A stretch of 64,000 nucleotides of DNA from the NCBI GenBank assembly GCA_963930655.1, contig OZ005620.1, positions 139,001-203,000 on the forward strand, read 5' to 3'. Of this stretch, positions 1 through 13,200 are shown in pieces. The notes beneath the pieces were generated by a model. It worked only from the letters and a program-made list of their open reading frames with translations, made no database searches and had not been told where the DNA came from. Both the position numbers and the translations under genes were made by a program. Origin of the DNA: Myrica gale (Eukaryota > Streptophyta > Magnoliopsida > Fagales > Myricaceae). Each line of letters opens with the position of its first letter. The stretch's first letter is position 1.

Positions 1-65
1 GGTTATACACTAAGGGGTTATCGGACATTTCATTTACATTTCAGATGTGTTCATGTATGTACACA

Positions 66-70
66 TACAT

Positions 71-102
<32 letters not shown>

Positions 103-150
103 AAGAGAACACATACATTATATATATAGAGAGAGAGAGAGAGGGGGGGG
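66..150. repeat. Two (TA)n(GA)n microsatellites
   Basis: The unit acacatacat followed by a TA run and a GA run occurs twice in direct orientation, at about 61-104 and 108-143, and ends in a run of G. This is a compound microsatellite that was duplicated locally. Confidence 0.9.
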
Positions 151-429
151 AATAATATTCTGATGACCAATGCCTTTGTTGATATTTGGCATACTGTGTT
201 TTTCTATGTGCAGTTGGGTGAAATATAGCTACATATATATTTGTGTCCACATACACAAAAAAAAATCCGAATAACAACAAAGACATATGTAGGTATATTT
301 CTCACAACCGTGCACACAAACACAATCTGAATAACATCAAAGACATTTAGGTATATTTCTCACAACCGTGCATAGAAAAACACGCAGTATGCCAAAAAAG
401 AACAAAGATAATGGTCATCAGAACATTAT
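151..429. repeat. Inverted repeat with 60-bp arms enclosing a tandem repeat
   Basis: Positions 151-212 are matched, with a few mismatches, by the reverse complement of 369-429; both arms contain the words ttctgatgacca and ggcatact. Between the arms, about 48 bp containing aggtatatttctcacaaccg is present twice in direct orientation (about 267-315 and 327-373). It resembles a small foldback or MITE relic in the putative intron of the WD40 gene. Confidence 0.75.
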
Positions 430-808
430 CCCCCAAAAAAAGAACATACTCCTCACTCTGCCAGTGGTAATGCACGGATGAATCTAATGACACATTTGGC
501 TTACCCATCATGGCAAAATAGACGATTCTTTATAGTTTGCAGCATAATTTACGTGGAATGGATGAACACTGCACAGAGGGTTCTGGCCGCATGTAATCTT
601 ATGGTTGGAACCAGACACAGTGAATGAGAGAGAAGAAAAGTATGAAATACGATTGAGAAGTTTCTCTGACAAAAAGCTACTAGAGAGGTGCAAAAAAGTT
701 CAAATTCAGAGCTATAATGCTCGCTTTGCATTGTTATCAGGCAACAACTCATAAAATACATATAACAGTGAAGATAAAAATGCATTGGGACATAAGTTTA
801 AGACTTAC

Positions 809-2488
809 CCCTTGGACTGAACTTGCCAAAAATTGACCAATCCATCCAAAGCACTGTATATATTACAAAACAGACAAGGATTAGATTCTGTAGAAGCTTA
901 TGATAAAGAAAACAGTTCATGCATGCCCAAACTTTAATAACCTTTAGAGATATTGTGAAATCTCAACTATGCCACAAAAGTCCAACTTCCAATTGTGGAG
1001 TAATATATTGCTTTTCCTAGATCTACTAACACATTAAATTACCTGGTGACAAAAAGCTGATCGTTTACTGGACATAAAGCAAGACTTCTCAGTTTTCTCT
1101 TGTGTTGACTAGAGATGTGAGCGCTTGCATAGCAACGAACTATGCAAGGTGAAGAACTTCTTCGTATCAATGGAATCAATTCTACGTGTTCTTTCTGTTC
1201 TGAAACCCAAAATAAAAAATTGAGGAATTGTCACCGCAACCAAAGGGAATCTTGGATTGCAGGAACTGAGCAACATGTCATGCAAAAGAAGGTAAACAAA
1301 TTGTAACTTGCCATTCGCACAAACACAAAATGAAAAACCGATAAAGCAAAGCTATTCAACAAACAAGTCTCACCAAATTTTCTTTTCGTTCCTTTATCAT
1401 GAATTTCAACATCTTCCAGCTCAGAAGAAACTCTAGAAGGTTTTTCCCCTTTTACTTTCATAGCACTATTAGATTGAGTGGAAACTGATGAAGTGGCTTG
1501 AGTACCAGAACTGTTGGAAGATTTCATAGGCTGGGAAAGTTTCGCATTCACAGCAGGAATTAAAAGTTCCGGTTTAGACTGAGGCTGGTTTCTAAAAGAA
1601 CTTTCATTTATATGGACAGGACTAGTTGATCTGCGCTCCACCTTCACATCCTTCGTTCCATTCTCCAGAGAACCTTTAGATTGCCTTTGGCCTCGAAGGC
1701 GAGCCAATTTACATTGTGAATCATGCAACCTCCTCTCTGCTTCCTCAAGCTGCACATCTTTTTCGAATAACTTATTAGCGGATAATTTCCTTGAGATGGT
1801 TCAGAAAACAGGGAGCATATAACTAGAGTCCCCAAAGAAATTCAGCATAGCATCAATCATTTGGCATGTTCACAAAAGAACGAAACTGCTACATTTACTG
1901 AAGCTCAAATGATGAGGACTAGAATACCACACGCGGAGATGACTTATTAAAGCCCACAAACACTTATCAAGCATTTAATCGACCAAATCTACGAAACCCG
2001 ACATCCGCACTGTCTTTCGTGTTCAGCAGACTTAATTCTTAAAAGCTCAAGTACGAAAATAGTGTAACCAAAAGAACGTACTAATGGTTTGGGAGAATGT
2101 TTCAGAAGCAAAACCCATTTCGTGAAACTATCAGGTTTAGAAAAAATAACGAAATCTAAGTAAACAAGTTTTGTGGAACATCAAAAATCCATAACTATGC
2201 ATGGTATATTGCTTTACAGGGCACGAAAATGGTAATCAATCACATAAACCCCAAGTACCGCTTAAAAGAAAATTCCAAAATTCAGGACTAAGGGGATTAA
2301 CGAATGGTATGATATAATAAAATAAAAAGAAGTTTTGACATAACAAATATATCCGAGGCAACCTGAGATTTGTAATAGGAGATGCGATTCTGAAGATGTT
2401 TGACTTCATGGGTACGGTGCTCGATCAGGGCCACCAGTGCCTCTTCTTGCTCTTCTCTCAGTTCTCTGCTATTGTTGTCGTCGTCCAT
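809..2488 (-). CDS. Coiled-coil / WD40-repeat protein, 5' part only
   Basis: Four coding exons read on the minus strand: 2488-2363, 1749-1374, 1199-1043 and 853-809, about 234 residues, all with GT-AG junctions and a continuous frame. The start is MDDDNNSRELREEQEEAL. The first 70 residues are heptad-rich and probably coiled coil; a Ser/Thr/Lys-rich linker follows (GTKRKFEQKEH at its end). Then come IPLIRRSSSPCIVRC and SSQHKRKLRSLALCPVNDQL, and the first WD-type blade SALDGLVNFWQVQSKG. This arrangement matches an uncharacterised, conserved plant WD40 protein family known to me only by sequence. The remaining blades are not found in the 808 bases to the window edge. The last exon ends in phase 2 at a good GT donor, so more coding sequence is expected. 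No function is assigned; WD40 proteins are usually scaffolds. Confidence 0.8.
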
Positions 2489-2760
2489 GTTACTTGCGGT
2501 GTTGGTTGTCTGTTATTTATAGGAGTTCTAGTTCATTGTCATCGCTCTGCTCCACGTTGGGCTTCTTCACAGCAAGAAGAGGAGGCGCGCTCATTTTGGT
2601 AGAATCCTCTCTCTCTCTCTCCTGTCAGTCTCGTTTCCCCCTAGTGTCTATAATTTATACGCTACTCCCGTTCCTGCTTCAAGAAGAGCTCTGGAGAGGA
2701 CAGGACAGGACAGGACAGCACGGGGCAGTAAGAAGTATGCGGTCATCGCATAATCGCATT
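2489..2760. other. Presumed promoter and leader of the WD40 gene
   Basis: Lies directly upstream of the MDDD start on the minus strand. It holds a CT-rich tract at about 2610-2625 and a short gacag repeat at about 2698-2715. No ORF here resembles a protein. Confidence 0.45.
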
Positions 2761-2767
2761 GGAGGCC

Positions 2768-3416
2768 AAAACATTACAACTATAGGATTAATGACCATTT
2801 TAGGTTTTATACATTTTATCAAAATGGTTATTTGTTAAAATCATTCCTTAAATTATTTTTATTTATAAATTTAATCATTTCGTCCAATTCCGTCTTATTC
2901 ATACACAGTCAATTAACATTAGGACATGTCACTCCTAATAATATCGCGACACGTGTTAGATTTTGAAAAAAAAAACCACAAAAGTCACTCCAACTTGGCA
3001 TTTTCATTAATATATATATTGGAACAAGGGAGCGGCCTCCCTTCGCGTGAGGGGGCTCCGTCGCCGGGGTGGCCGCAGGGGAGCCACCCCCTGCGAACGG
3101 GAGATCTGGGCTCCCTCGCATTAAGGGAGGCCGCTCACTTGTTCCAATATTTTATTATTTATTTTTTACGAAAATGTCAACGTTGAGTGCCTTTTGTGAT
3201 TTTTTTTTCAAAATATAACACGTGTTGCGATATTATTGGGAGTAACGTATCTCACACTGTGCACGGAAGAGACGGAATGATTAAATCGACAAATGAAATT
3301 AACCTAAAGACTTATTTGAATAAATTTGAAACCTAAGGACCATTTTGATAAAAGTTATAAAACTCAGGGATCAAAAATAGGCATTGACCCTGATTAGAAA
3401 AAACAAAACATTACAA
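2768..3416. mobile_element. Foldback/MULE-like MITE with GC-rich centre
   Basis: About 280 bases from near 2795 to 3078 pair with the reverse complement of about 3090-3378. Words shared by the arms include ttatcaaaatgg, cctaataatatcg/cccaataatatcg and acacgtgtta. The tip is a GC-rich palindrome in which ttggaacaag, gagcggcctccctt and its reverse complement are repeated. The sequence aaaacattacaa occurs on both sides (2768-2779 and 3405-3416) and looks like a target-site duplication. Length, 9-12 bp duplication and long arms fit a non-autonomous Mutator-like or foldback element. No transposase is encoded. Confidence 0.8.
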
Positions 3417-4355
3417 ATATTGTTGTCAAGGCAGGCAAGTTTCAGGCCATAGTTACGGGCCAACATGTTCTTAGTAGGCTGAAGGTTTCTGGAGTTATTT
3501 GGGTCTTTGGGCTTAACGTGTGGCCATTAAGGGAAGGGAAAAATTGTATTAAGGCAATCTAGTCCAATCGTGTTTATATAAGGTAATGCCCGTTCTTACC
3601 AACAGCAAATTTGATGGTTTTGGTTAATGGATCTTCAATATTTTGACAGCCTCGATGTGCAAATATCACAGACATACAACATATACATGTAAAAACAATT
3701 CAAAATTTTCACCACACCTTAAATTCGTCTGTGCTATGCTGCCTTCCCCCACAATTAAGCTAAACAAAATTGCATTGTGCTCAACTACATGGATTTCGAA
3801 GTCTAAAGCTACAAAGATAGAAAGAAGATTATATCAACGTTTCTTTTCTTCCTTTACATCGATCAATAGGTCTCTTTCAGGACAATATTTCATAGCAAAG
3901 CGGCAGAACCAACAGTTAAATCACTGAAAAGCCGGAGATCACGGGGGCTGAGGAAAGGCCACCACTAAACCAGCAGAGAACCATAAAGGGAAGCACACCA
4001 GCAGAAATGGACTCCACCAAGACGCTTCTTTAAAAGTTTAAATCCACAATGCTCCTCTTCGTGCTCATCTCAGCCGGTAGATACCTTTCTAGTGCCCTGC
4101 GCACTGGATTAAGATGGGGAATACTCTGAGAAAGAGGCATGATTATCTGTGTCGACTGCTGATCTATTTGACCTCTGTTTCTAATAGTCAAACTCAATAA
4201 ACCACAATTACTAAGGCATTGGGAGTAACTATGAGGCCATAGGGACCAATTTACCCATATCAATATGTGATCATGTAATCCAAATGGCAAACACAAATAC
4301 TTGTGGAGGGGTATATTAATTACATTTCAAAACATCTGCATAAAGAAACACCATC
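3417..4355. other. Spacer and presumed APO3 3' untranslated region
   Basis: No coding signal is seen. The part just below 4356 should hold the APO3 3' untranslated region, as that gene is read on the minus strand. Confidence 0.45.
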
Positions 4356-6188
4356 TCAAGCGACAAGATCAACCTCATCACGCTCAGGAGGAACAACATC
4401 TAATCTCATCATACTCCTATACTGGTCTGGAATAGGTGCACCTGCTTGCACACACAGCTCCACCACAGCCGGAGCTTTACCATAATACCTCTTCAGGTTG
4501 TTACCCAAAGCAGGCCCATTCAGATCCCTAACGTGCCAAACGTATTTGGGACCCACAAGATCATCTATTGTGGCCTCTTGCCATGCATGCAAACCGTCAC
4601 GAGACTGGTGCTTTGATGCCTTGCACATCCTCACTTTGTGTCCCTTCGGACCCACCTGAACCTCAGGACAGTATCCACAAGTCATCACATTGTACTTCTC
4701 CATCATCTTCTTCGCTCCTGATATCATCTCAAACCAAGAGTCCAGTGTTCTGATGCTTAACTCCCATAAATCCTTCCCTTCATCATCCGATTGATCCTGA
4801 TAATTAGTAGCATTTTCTGGAATTGAAACTTTCTTCATTAGCCCAATCTCGGTCCCAAGATTGGACTCCACTACAGCATCAACATTCTCAGAATGCAAAT
4901 TTCTCCCCAGTCCATCCTTCTCAGTCACTGACTCAAAATCTACAATTCTTCCTTCAATGCTATATACTGGTTTTGTTCTTCTCTTTGTAGGGTACTTTTC
5001 AAGGTCAAGACCAGCCTGTATACAAAGCTCCACAATGGCAGGGATTCTTGGTATGCTATATCTCTCATCATGCACAACCCTTGGTTTCCCAACACGATCA
5101 TAAAGATGAAAGCTTTTGGGGGAAAAAATCAGGTCCTGAACTCCCCCCTTTCTCCAAAAATGAGTAGCACTCCGGAAACCACTTTTGGGACCAGTACAGG
5201 TTCGGATTTCATGACCAACACGGCCAACATGTACCTCAGAGCAGTGTCTGAAAAACAAAGGGGGGCAAAAACTCGTTGAAGTTGAGAGAACATTCAACTG
5301 ATAAACGTGAAAAATAGAGAATTCCAAAAAGGCAAGAAGAAAAACACACAGAACTAGCCCAAAAATTGCGAATTGTTATCCATTAGCTCAATAATTTGAT
5401 AACCTTTCAAATTGCCTTCCAAAAACTAGTTACGAAGTCTTCACCGGGACATGCTGCCTTTGGATTAAAACGAAAAAAACAAAAAGAGTTAAAACTATTT
5501 TTGTAGGGTACAACAGGCAGAGAGTAGAAACAATTAGGTAAATCTAACTCCAATAACATTACCACCTTCCTTTCCTTGCTAAGAAACACGGATTATCATC
5601 TTTGAGTTAACAGCCAGGAATAAATTATTGTGTTGTGACCACCACAAAATTGTTACCGGATCATAAAAAATGCATTTGTGCATTCTTGCTGAATCTTAGA
5701 GTTTCATTTATTGCAAGAAATTATATTTATCATCAAACAAACCAAGAACATAAAATTACAAAACTAAAATCAACATACGAAGCTTTGAGTCATAGTTTGT
5801 TGCTCCGTTACCGGCAACGTAGAGGAGGAATGAGTTGGACAAGTTTTGAGAGACCAAATAGGAGAGAACATCGGGCTTGGTAGACTCGGTTGGCCACCTC
5901 TACGAGCTCGGGAACTAATAACCCATTGTCAGGTGGGTCTCGGAGCACTCGACAAGGCTGGGCCTTTCGGGCTTCTCTCTCCTCCTTTGCCCTTGCAATC
6001 AGAACTTTCATCGGCGTCGGATAGGGCTTCCTCTCCGACTTTTTAAGCCGGGGCTTTGGTATGTCCGCGTACAGCGGTTCATCACCGCTTGGCTTTGCCT
6101 CTGATGCAAAAGACAAAGCCTCTGTCAGTCGGAAGTGCTCTATCTTCTTCAAATGACAAATTTCAGACAAAATTACGCGCTTCTTCAT
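4356..6188 (-). CDS. APO3: APO protein 3, organellar RNA-binding splicing factor
   Basis: Two coding exons, 6188-5812 and 5247-4356 (GT-AG, split Arg codon), give 422 residues. APO proteins are plant-specific RNA-binding factors with two APO repeats that bind zinc and help splice group II introns in chloroplasts or mitochondria. Repeat 1 has CRHC at 125-128 followed by GHEIRTC (His138, Cys143); the intron falls inside this zinc motif. Repeat 2 has CGYC at 316-319 and GHKVRMC (His329, Cys334). Each is followed by an IVELC or VVELC-type block with QAG. The N-terminal KSERKPYPTPMKVLI and PPDNGLLVPELV segments and YSIEGRIVDFE between the repeats point to APO3 rather than APO1, 2 or 4. An in-frame TGA at 6230 upstream limits the start to Met at 6188. 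The MKKRVILSEICHLKK start is basic and hydrophobic, compatible with organelle targeting. An upstream non-coding exon is possible. Confidence 0.9.
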
Positions 6189-6229
6189 CCAGTGTTCGGT
6201 TTGGCTGCTGAGAAACAGCAAGGAACATC

Positions 6230-7202
6230 AGAACATCATATAAGTTCTGCGGCATGGGCGAGTTTTAAGTGGGTCATATTCGGGAATAGTAGACATACCG
6301 ATCAGAATTTAGTAAAATTTTTACATTTATATTCAGAGTTTATAGATTCGCTTTTAATTCGTTTAATGTATATATTTTTTAAAACTAAGCTAAATTCATC
6401 TGATTTCAATTGTACAAAAACTGAATATTACGAATTCCAGTCGTTTCTCGAAAAGAAATAATATTTGAAGGTTGATCTTAGCATATAGTTTGTATTTTTA
6501 TAGCTAATCTGACTTCGAATGAAGTTGGTCGTATAAAAACTGAATTTCATTCGTTACTCGAAGAGTATTAATATTTGAAGGTTGATGTTAGTATCTAGTT
6601 GAGGATGTATAATAAAACTAAAAGAAACTGGTTAAATTACAAAAATATAAACATTCCAGCAAACAACCAAGTGGTACGACACAATATAATCTGGAAGAAA
6701 ACAAAAACTATTCATTACTAGTAGCAGTTCCAAAATTTCAAGGACATTGCACCTCTCTCTGGACCATCAGCCAGATTTGGGAATCCCACACTTGGAGACA
6801 AATTATAAATATTTATATCAGAACGAATAATTGATAACGAACAGCAAAGCCCCAAGGCGAAGAGCCCATAAAAATGGCAATATCAATATCCCTCCGGAAC
6901 TTGGGTCCATCATGAAATTCTTCATGCAAGACTAGACAAAATTTCGAGTCTCTCCTTAGCGATGCTCTCTACTTGGAGTCGACCCCGAAGTGACAACATA
7001 CTAAAGACAAAGAAAGATAAGGATTAAGGAGTAAGCCACTTGGTTCTGGTTATGCGCTCCAGCTCCCAAAATCTTGTAGTGGAAGTGCGCCTCTTTACAG
7101 CCAGAAAAGTTGTCAGAATGCGCCCGATGTAAGAGTTGGGGTTAATATGTTTGTACACTCCAATATAGCCGTCAGGGGTCAAAAGTTAGTTCCTCAGGCA
7201 GA
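6230..7202. other. Spacer between APO3 and the MEI2-like gene
   Basis: AT-rich, without a credible ORF. A 50-bp word containing aatatttgaaggttgat is present twice in direct orientation (about 6437-6489 and 6550-6601). The part near 7050-7202 is the presumed 3' untranslated region of the MEI2-like gene. The part just above 6230 is the APO3 promoter. Confidence 0.5.
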
Positions 7203-10200
7203 TCAGCTAGCTTCATCAGAGTCCTTTGAAGAATCCCATCCATTGGAATATTCCTCTCTATTTGCAGAAGTAGAAGGGCTCTCTTGGTTGTGGTTCTCCT
7301 CATAGCCATTTGTATGAGGTCTGCCGGGTCTTGATCGAACATGGGTACCCATGGGGAAGGGCTCCTGCAGATACAAAAAATTTGCCCAGTTCAATCTTGA
7401 AGCAAAATCACCAAGAGGCCCATGATTTACAAGTGGATATCAGGAATATCCTACCGGATCACCAGCATTTGGACCATCAGTATGAAAGAGAATAGGGCGG
7501 CATCGTTTATCCTCGTTCATCAAACTCGAATTCTGGAAATGGGCAATAAGAGCAACCTTTCCCTGAATCCTAGCATAGGCAAGAGATGCCACCTTTTCAC
7601 TATTGAACTTCTCCCACTTCTTTCCATTGAATGCCTGCAAAACAAGTGGGCGTCAATCCTGTATGCTTTTTCAACAATATCAAATAGAATCATGCATTGT
7701 AATTGCACAAATACATATGAACAAGTAATTCAGAACACAACTAACACAAAATACAGTCCAATTAATCATAAATCAAACCTGATGAAATGGAATTATTTGC
7801 CGGGGATCAATCATATTGATGAACGCATATCCCACATTGCATTTGTTCTGCTGATATATGAGCCATTTAAAAAGAATTATGAGTAAGGTTTCTTGATGGA
7901 AACAGTTGATCCACCAGAAAATTTACTTGCCTTGAAGTCAATTGGCAAATAGATAAAATCATAGGTTCCCCGACAGTGCTCATCTATTGCAGCCAGAAGC
8001 ATCTTAGAAGTATACCTGCAAAAATAAATAAAAAAACATTAGATCAACCTAAGTAGCAAAAGCACCTAAATGAATCTGTGAACTGATCAAACACTATTTC
8101 CACCTCTCCTACAAACAACTACAGAACATGATAGAATTGGATGATCAAGACAAAACACTATCCAATTGTGTACAGGTTTGATAGACATGATTCCTTGTAC
8201 GGCTAGTGTCTCCCAAGCAGAAAATTAACCAGGTGACCCCCAAAAGATTATCGGTCATCTGGGGTGGTTCATAAAAATGCCAAAAGGTTATACAGATGCC
8301 CTAGAAAGAATGTTTATAGATCACATAAACCATGAGACATCAACATAAATTAACAAGGCCATGCAAGGAAAAGATTTACCAGTAGCTAATGCAGTTGAAT
8401 AAATTTATAGACATGAGATAAAGATAATAATCAACAAAAAGGTCAATATATGTTTAAGGATTATTCACATACTTGTTGGGAATGTTCTTTATCATCAATG
8501 TCGTCCGGCTGTCTTCCCCTTGCAATATGCGGTCAATATCAAGTTCGTACTGTTTCTTATCAACATGATAATTTGCCTCATTTCTACGGTGAGAAAGGTT
8601 TCTCAGACGTTCAATGGGAGAATCATAAGTAGGCATGGACATGATGGGAATCCTCTCAGGGAAAATTGGGCACATCCGCTGAGGTGAGCATTGCCCAACA
8701 TTTGTCAACATGTCCAGGCAATTTCCGTTAACGTGAGAAAAGGTGTTGCAAGGAGAAAGTTCTATAGGATGCAGTTGAGAAGTACGAGGGAAACCCACAC
8801 TCCCAAGAGAACCGAGGTGAAAACTAGAAGCTTCAGGAGACTCCCCTAAATAGGCATGTCGCCTGTCCCAGATGGAGGGATTAACAGCTGGTGCTGATCC
8901 AACATGGTGATGCACAGGTGATGTGCCCAGCAACTGATGCGATCCTCTAGGAAATGCAGTAATTTGTGGCAGACGATGAGAAGGAATGCCATTGACAAAT
9001 GACGGGGAACTCCCCCAAATCACAGGACCTGAAGTATGTCGGTGATATGAGTTGGAGTTGTTCCATGTGCAGTGATGTCCATGAAGGGGACAGCTCCCAT
9101 TTCCAGAACAACCAAAAACTATAGAGAAACATTTTGTCAACACCAAAATGATAACAATAAATTCAGGCTATCATAATCAACATAGATCCAAAGTTTGGAG
9201 ATAAGAAAATAATATAAACTTTTTTGTTCTAAGAAAATAATGTTGAAATATTATGTAATGCTTTAGAATAAACAAATCCCAATTTATTTGTCATAACCAT
9301 AATATTAAGTACTACTTAGAGAAAAAAGAACATAGCAGGTAGAACAAATTTCCCCAAACGCTGTACACTTTTCCGCTTGACTGCAAGAATAGCAGTAAAT
9401 AAGAATGAACAATTGTCTTCGCAGCACGTCATTTTGAACTTAAAATAGGAACAGTTGCTCTATATTCGCATTCGTGAAGTGTTCATGCCAGGCTCACTGC
9501 AGGATCCCTAGATTTTCCCTCCAGAAACATATTTTGAGTACTCCTTGCCACTACCCTAATAATGGAGTTGACCAGATACTAAAACCCAAAATATGCAGCA
9601 AAAGCAAATATTTCAAACAAACTACGGAACAACATAATCAACTTACCTCCTGCGTCAAGTTCAACTGGGCGGGCGTTGGAACCCCCTCTGCGAATTTGCT
9701 TACTGTCAGTTCCTTCTGCCACTTTGGGCTGAAGATTGATAACCATGTCAGCAATAGTGCTGGCATAGCTGCATGGAACACTGTTGGCTAAATTATCGTG
9801 ATACTCTGGGAAGGAATGGGGATGGAAATTAGGTATGCATTGGTTGGCGAACTTTATTCCATTCCGAGGATGGTTGGAGTCAGAAAGGCCAAATTGTTTG
9901 TCAACAGATGCCACTCTCAATGGGGAGGGCAAGTTGCTGGGAACGCTTGAACTCCTGTGAAGTAATGCATTTTCAACGAATGAACTCACAGGTGATCTCG
10001 CTGCAGAATGTAAACCATTGTTAGTCTTTTATCCACACATTTAGATCTGTTAACACAGGAGAAACAGTCATGGTGAAGATACAGGGTGAGGGTAAGGAAA
10101 AAATGTTCATCTTAAAAAGCCTCAACTAATGCATCAAGTCTTTATGGGCAGAAATCATACCCATGCATCCCAAGGATAAATTGCCGTAAGGGCTTTGACA

Positions 10201-13200
10201 GACATTAAGGCCATCTTGCTCCCGCTCGGACTGTTCCATGAAACTAAAGAAAGAATTTTATCACCTCAATATTTTATCACAATGGAAGAAAAACCAAAGA
10301 AATCAAAAGGAACATAACATGCAGCAACACCAGATCAAGGTGAACCAGAAACATATTATCAGTCCATTTACCAGTCAAAAATCTAAAGCACATACAGTAG
10401 GATAATCACATAGGAACAAATAAACAAATGTAACCCAAAATCTAGACCTCTGCTTTTGTCAAGATCAAGCCCACAACAGAAGAAACAGACACGGGATATG
10501 CATTGTAGATAGATAGTACTCACCGTCTTGCAATCCCTGGATGGCTTGGTTCAACCTGGATCTGTTTCCCAGCAATTTCACTCCGATTCAGTGCCCGAAG
10601 GGCAGCTTCTGCAGCTCGTACATCATAAAACTCTATGAACTTGGGGTGACCCTTATTTGGGGTCTCAAAGATCTGCAAACCACAAAATTGAGGATGATAT
10701 AAAAATGTAGACTTTGTTTATATAAGTGAAGAGGGCAACAATGAATTACTTCTTTGATTTCTCCATAAAAGCCAAAAATTTGGCAAAGTTCATTATCTGA
10801 AACAGAAGAATCAAGGTTGAAAACAACCAGGGTGCCCTGGTTAATATCTCTCTCTGAAGGATTGTCCTGACACATTAACATACACCAAGCACTAGAGTAT
10901 CAGATGATGTAACAAGCAAAAATAAGTCACATTAAGATGATCTCTCAACAATGACAAGGAAAGTTTTTGTAACCACCAAAAGAGATTTATGCGCCAGAAG
11001 CGGCAGAAAAGTCACCACCATACCTTTGGTATTGAATAATGAATGTCAAGTTTCCTACGCTTCAATGGCTTATTCTGAAGTGCTCTTTTTGCCTTTTGAG
11101 CTGCCCTTATGTCATAATAAGAAATCATAACAAACCCACGATGTTTGCAGGCTGTATAAAGCGCTAGAATATCACCATGTCGCTGACAGAAAAAAACACA
11201 GTTGTCAAATGAACTTGCTGTGACTCAGTTGAAGTCCTAATAGAGGTCTGAAAAGAGGAAAGAAGTAAACGCACCTCAAAAAAAGCCTTTAGTTCAGAGT
11301 CTTCAACGTTGCTATTAATATTTCTCACAAAAAGTGTTCTAGATGGGTGTTCACCAACAATTGAGCCATTAGAATCCCCTAGACCATTGGAAAGCACCCT
11401 GATATATTCAGAATCTATTTTGCCCGTAGATATCTGATCATCCCCTTCTAATTCCATGCCTCCCCCACTGCTGAACAGATCATAATCTTCACAGTCATCA
11501 CCATTAGTGGCATGAGCATTATGTCCCAGCTCATCAATCATGCCAGAAAACAGATCATCTTCATCAGGAAGGAGATTTCCAATAGTTCGAGCCTCAAGTT
11601 CTTCAAGAGATTCAACCGATTCTTCATTATAGAAGGAAGTAATAGTATTAGCAGGCTGATGACACGGAACCTCGTTCCCCAAAAATCCCACTGCATAAAA
11701 GTACCCACATTTTCAGAAAATGCACAAAAGAAAATACCCCTCTACACTGAACTTACGCAAAAATGCAATCATTGGCTTTTATTTTGACTTGGAGAGAGAG
11801 AGAGAGAGGCTAACTACAAAAACCAGGGAAGAAAATGAAAAATCATATGATGATAAGAAGTTTCCAGGAAGATTTCGAACCCAGTTTATGAGGAAACCAC
11901 AAATTTCTAACACAGTAAGATAAAAACAAGTAAGATATGGAAGTCAAAGCAAAGTTTCTCTTCAATCTCCGCCAACTAATCTGCTTAACAAATTTCTCCA
12001 GTTCTATTCTTTTTTTTTTGGTCTTCTATCCACTCATTGAAAAAGAAAAACATTCTGATTATTAAAGTCAAAGTCGTCAGATCTTTTATGATTATGTTTA
12101 CAATGAAAATGTGCATATGAAAACAAAAATTGTTATATTTAAGAACAACCCTAGAAAAAGCAGAGGCAAAATCACAAACATTCGACATATGACTCGAACA
12201 TGATAAACATGAAAAGAAACCTTACACTTTCTACTGAATATTTCAGACAATGAGCTTGAAAACAGACTGCTTTCATTTTCCGTGCCACTAACAACAGGCT
12301 TCTTTCCATCCAAACTATGAGAAGGCAGCTGCAGGGACACACTTGGCCATGCTTCCATCCGAGAAGCATTAGACAAACCAACAAGGCTTTCTTCTCTAAA
12401 AGCATGTATCTTTCCTGCTTTGTCTCTTGGTAGATTTGACAGTGGAAGTTCCCATGCATCCACAGGTTGTGCCCCAATACGTGAAAGTTTTTCCAGGTGC
12501 GGCGAAGTATCCAACACTTTAGCAGGTTTTATAATTTTTCCATTCATTCCTGCTGAATGAACAAATAAAAATCAAAGGAACGCTAAACATGCTCAAAGCT
12601 TTGCAGGTAGAGAATTGAGGAAGTAGTTGACTATGTACTGTCTCTAAACTAAAAGTAACACCGAATCAGTTGAACCACGGTCAAGATACACAACAACAAG
12701 CTGTAGTCAGATTGAGAGCAGTCAGAAAAACTCTTGGAATACCACTCTAACCATAACTATACCACGATGTAAGATGGATAATTAAACGGCATACGATAAA
12801 ACGTACATTCAAAAGCAAGGAAAAAGAATTAACAAATACAGCTTATTCCCAAAACACTGTCAGAGATGCATAATCCAAGGTCACTAATCCGTAAGCAGTA
12901 TATTAAGATATTGGATTGACAGTGATATTTACACAATGATGAAATCTCCAAAGGCAGTTCTGCACAAAAATAATTACAAGACACAATGCTGAACCCACTT
13001 CATCGTTGGTGAAGAGTCGTAGTTGAGTAAAAAATGCTCATAAAGAAGTCAGTTTGCTTTATTAAGAAAATTGCCATACTATTGGTGTATATAAAGTTTA
13101 CATGCCAAATGGCCAATTCAATGCTTATGGCACAGGGTGCTCCAAAAATAACCAGGTGGTCAACTTGCCAATGCATGGCAACAGACCACGTTTATTTCCA

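Larger units (their letters stand above)
1..808. other. Left-edge region, probable intron, repeat-rich
   Basis: No convincing exon is seen here. The next block expected of the WD40 gene at 809-2488, a segment with a PKQRRWPEDIAWHP-like motif, is absent in all frames read on the minus strand. The region holds two TA/GA microsatellite tracts (about 66-104 and 115-150), a 62-bp tandem repeat and an inverted repeat. It could be a long intron, with the rest of the gene beyond position 1, or the site where the gene was truncated. Confidence 0.5.

Noticed and set aside
508..785. Two overlapping minus-strand ORFs as a possible next exon of the WD40 gene
   Set aside because: Neither translation contains the conserved WD40 block expected after WQVQSKG; they look like random frames.
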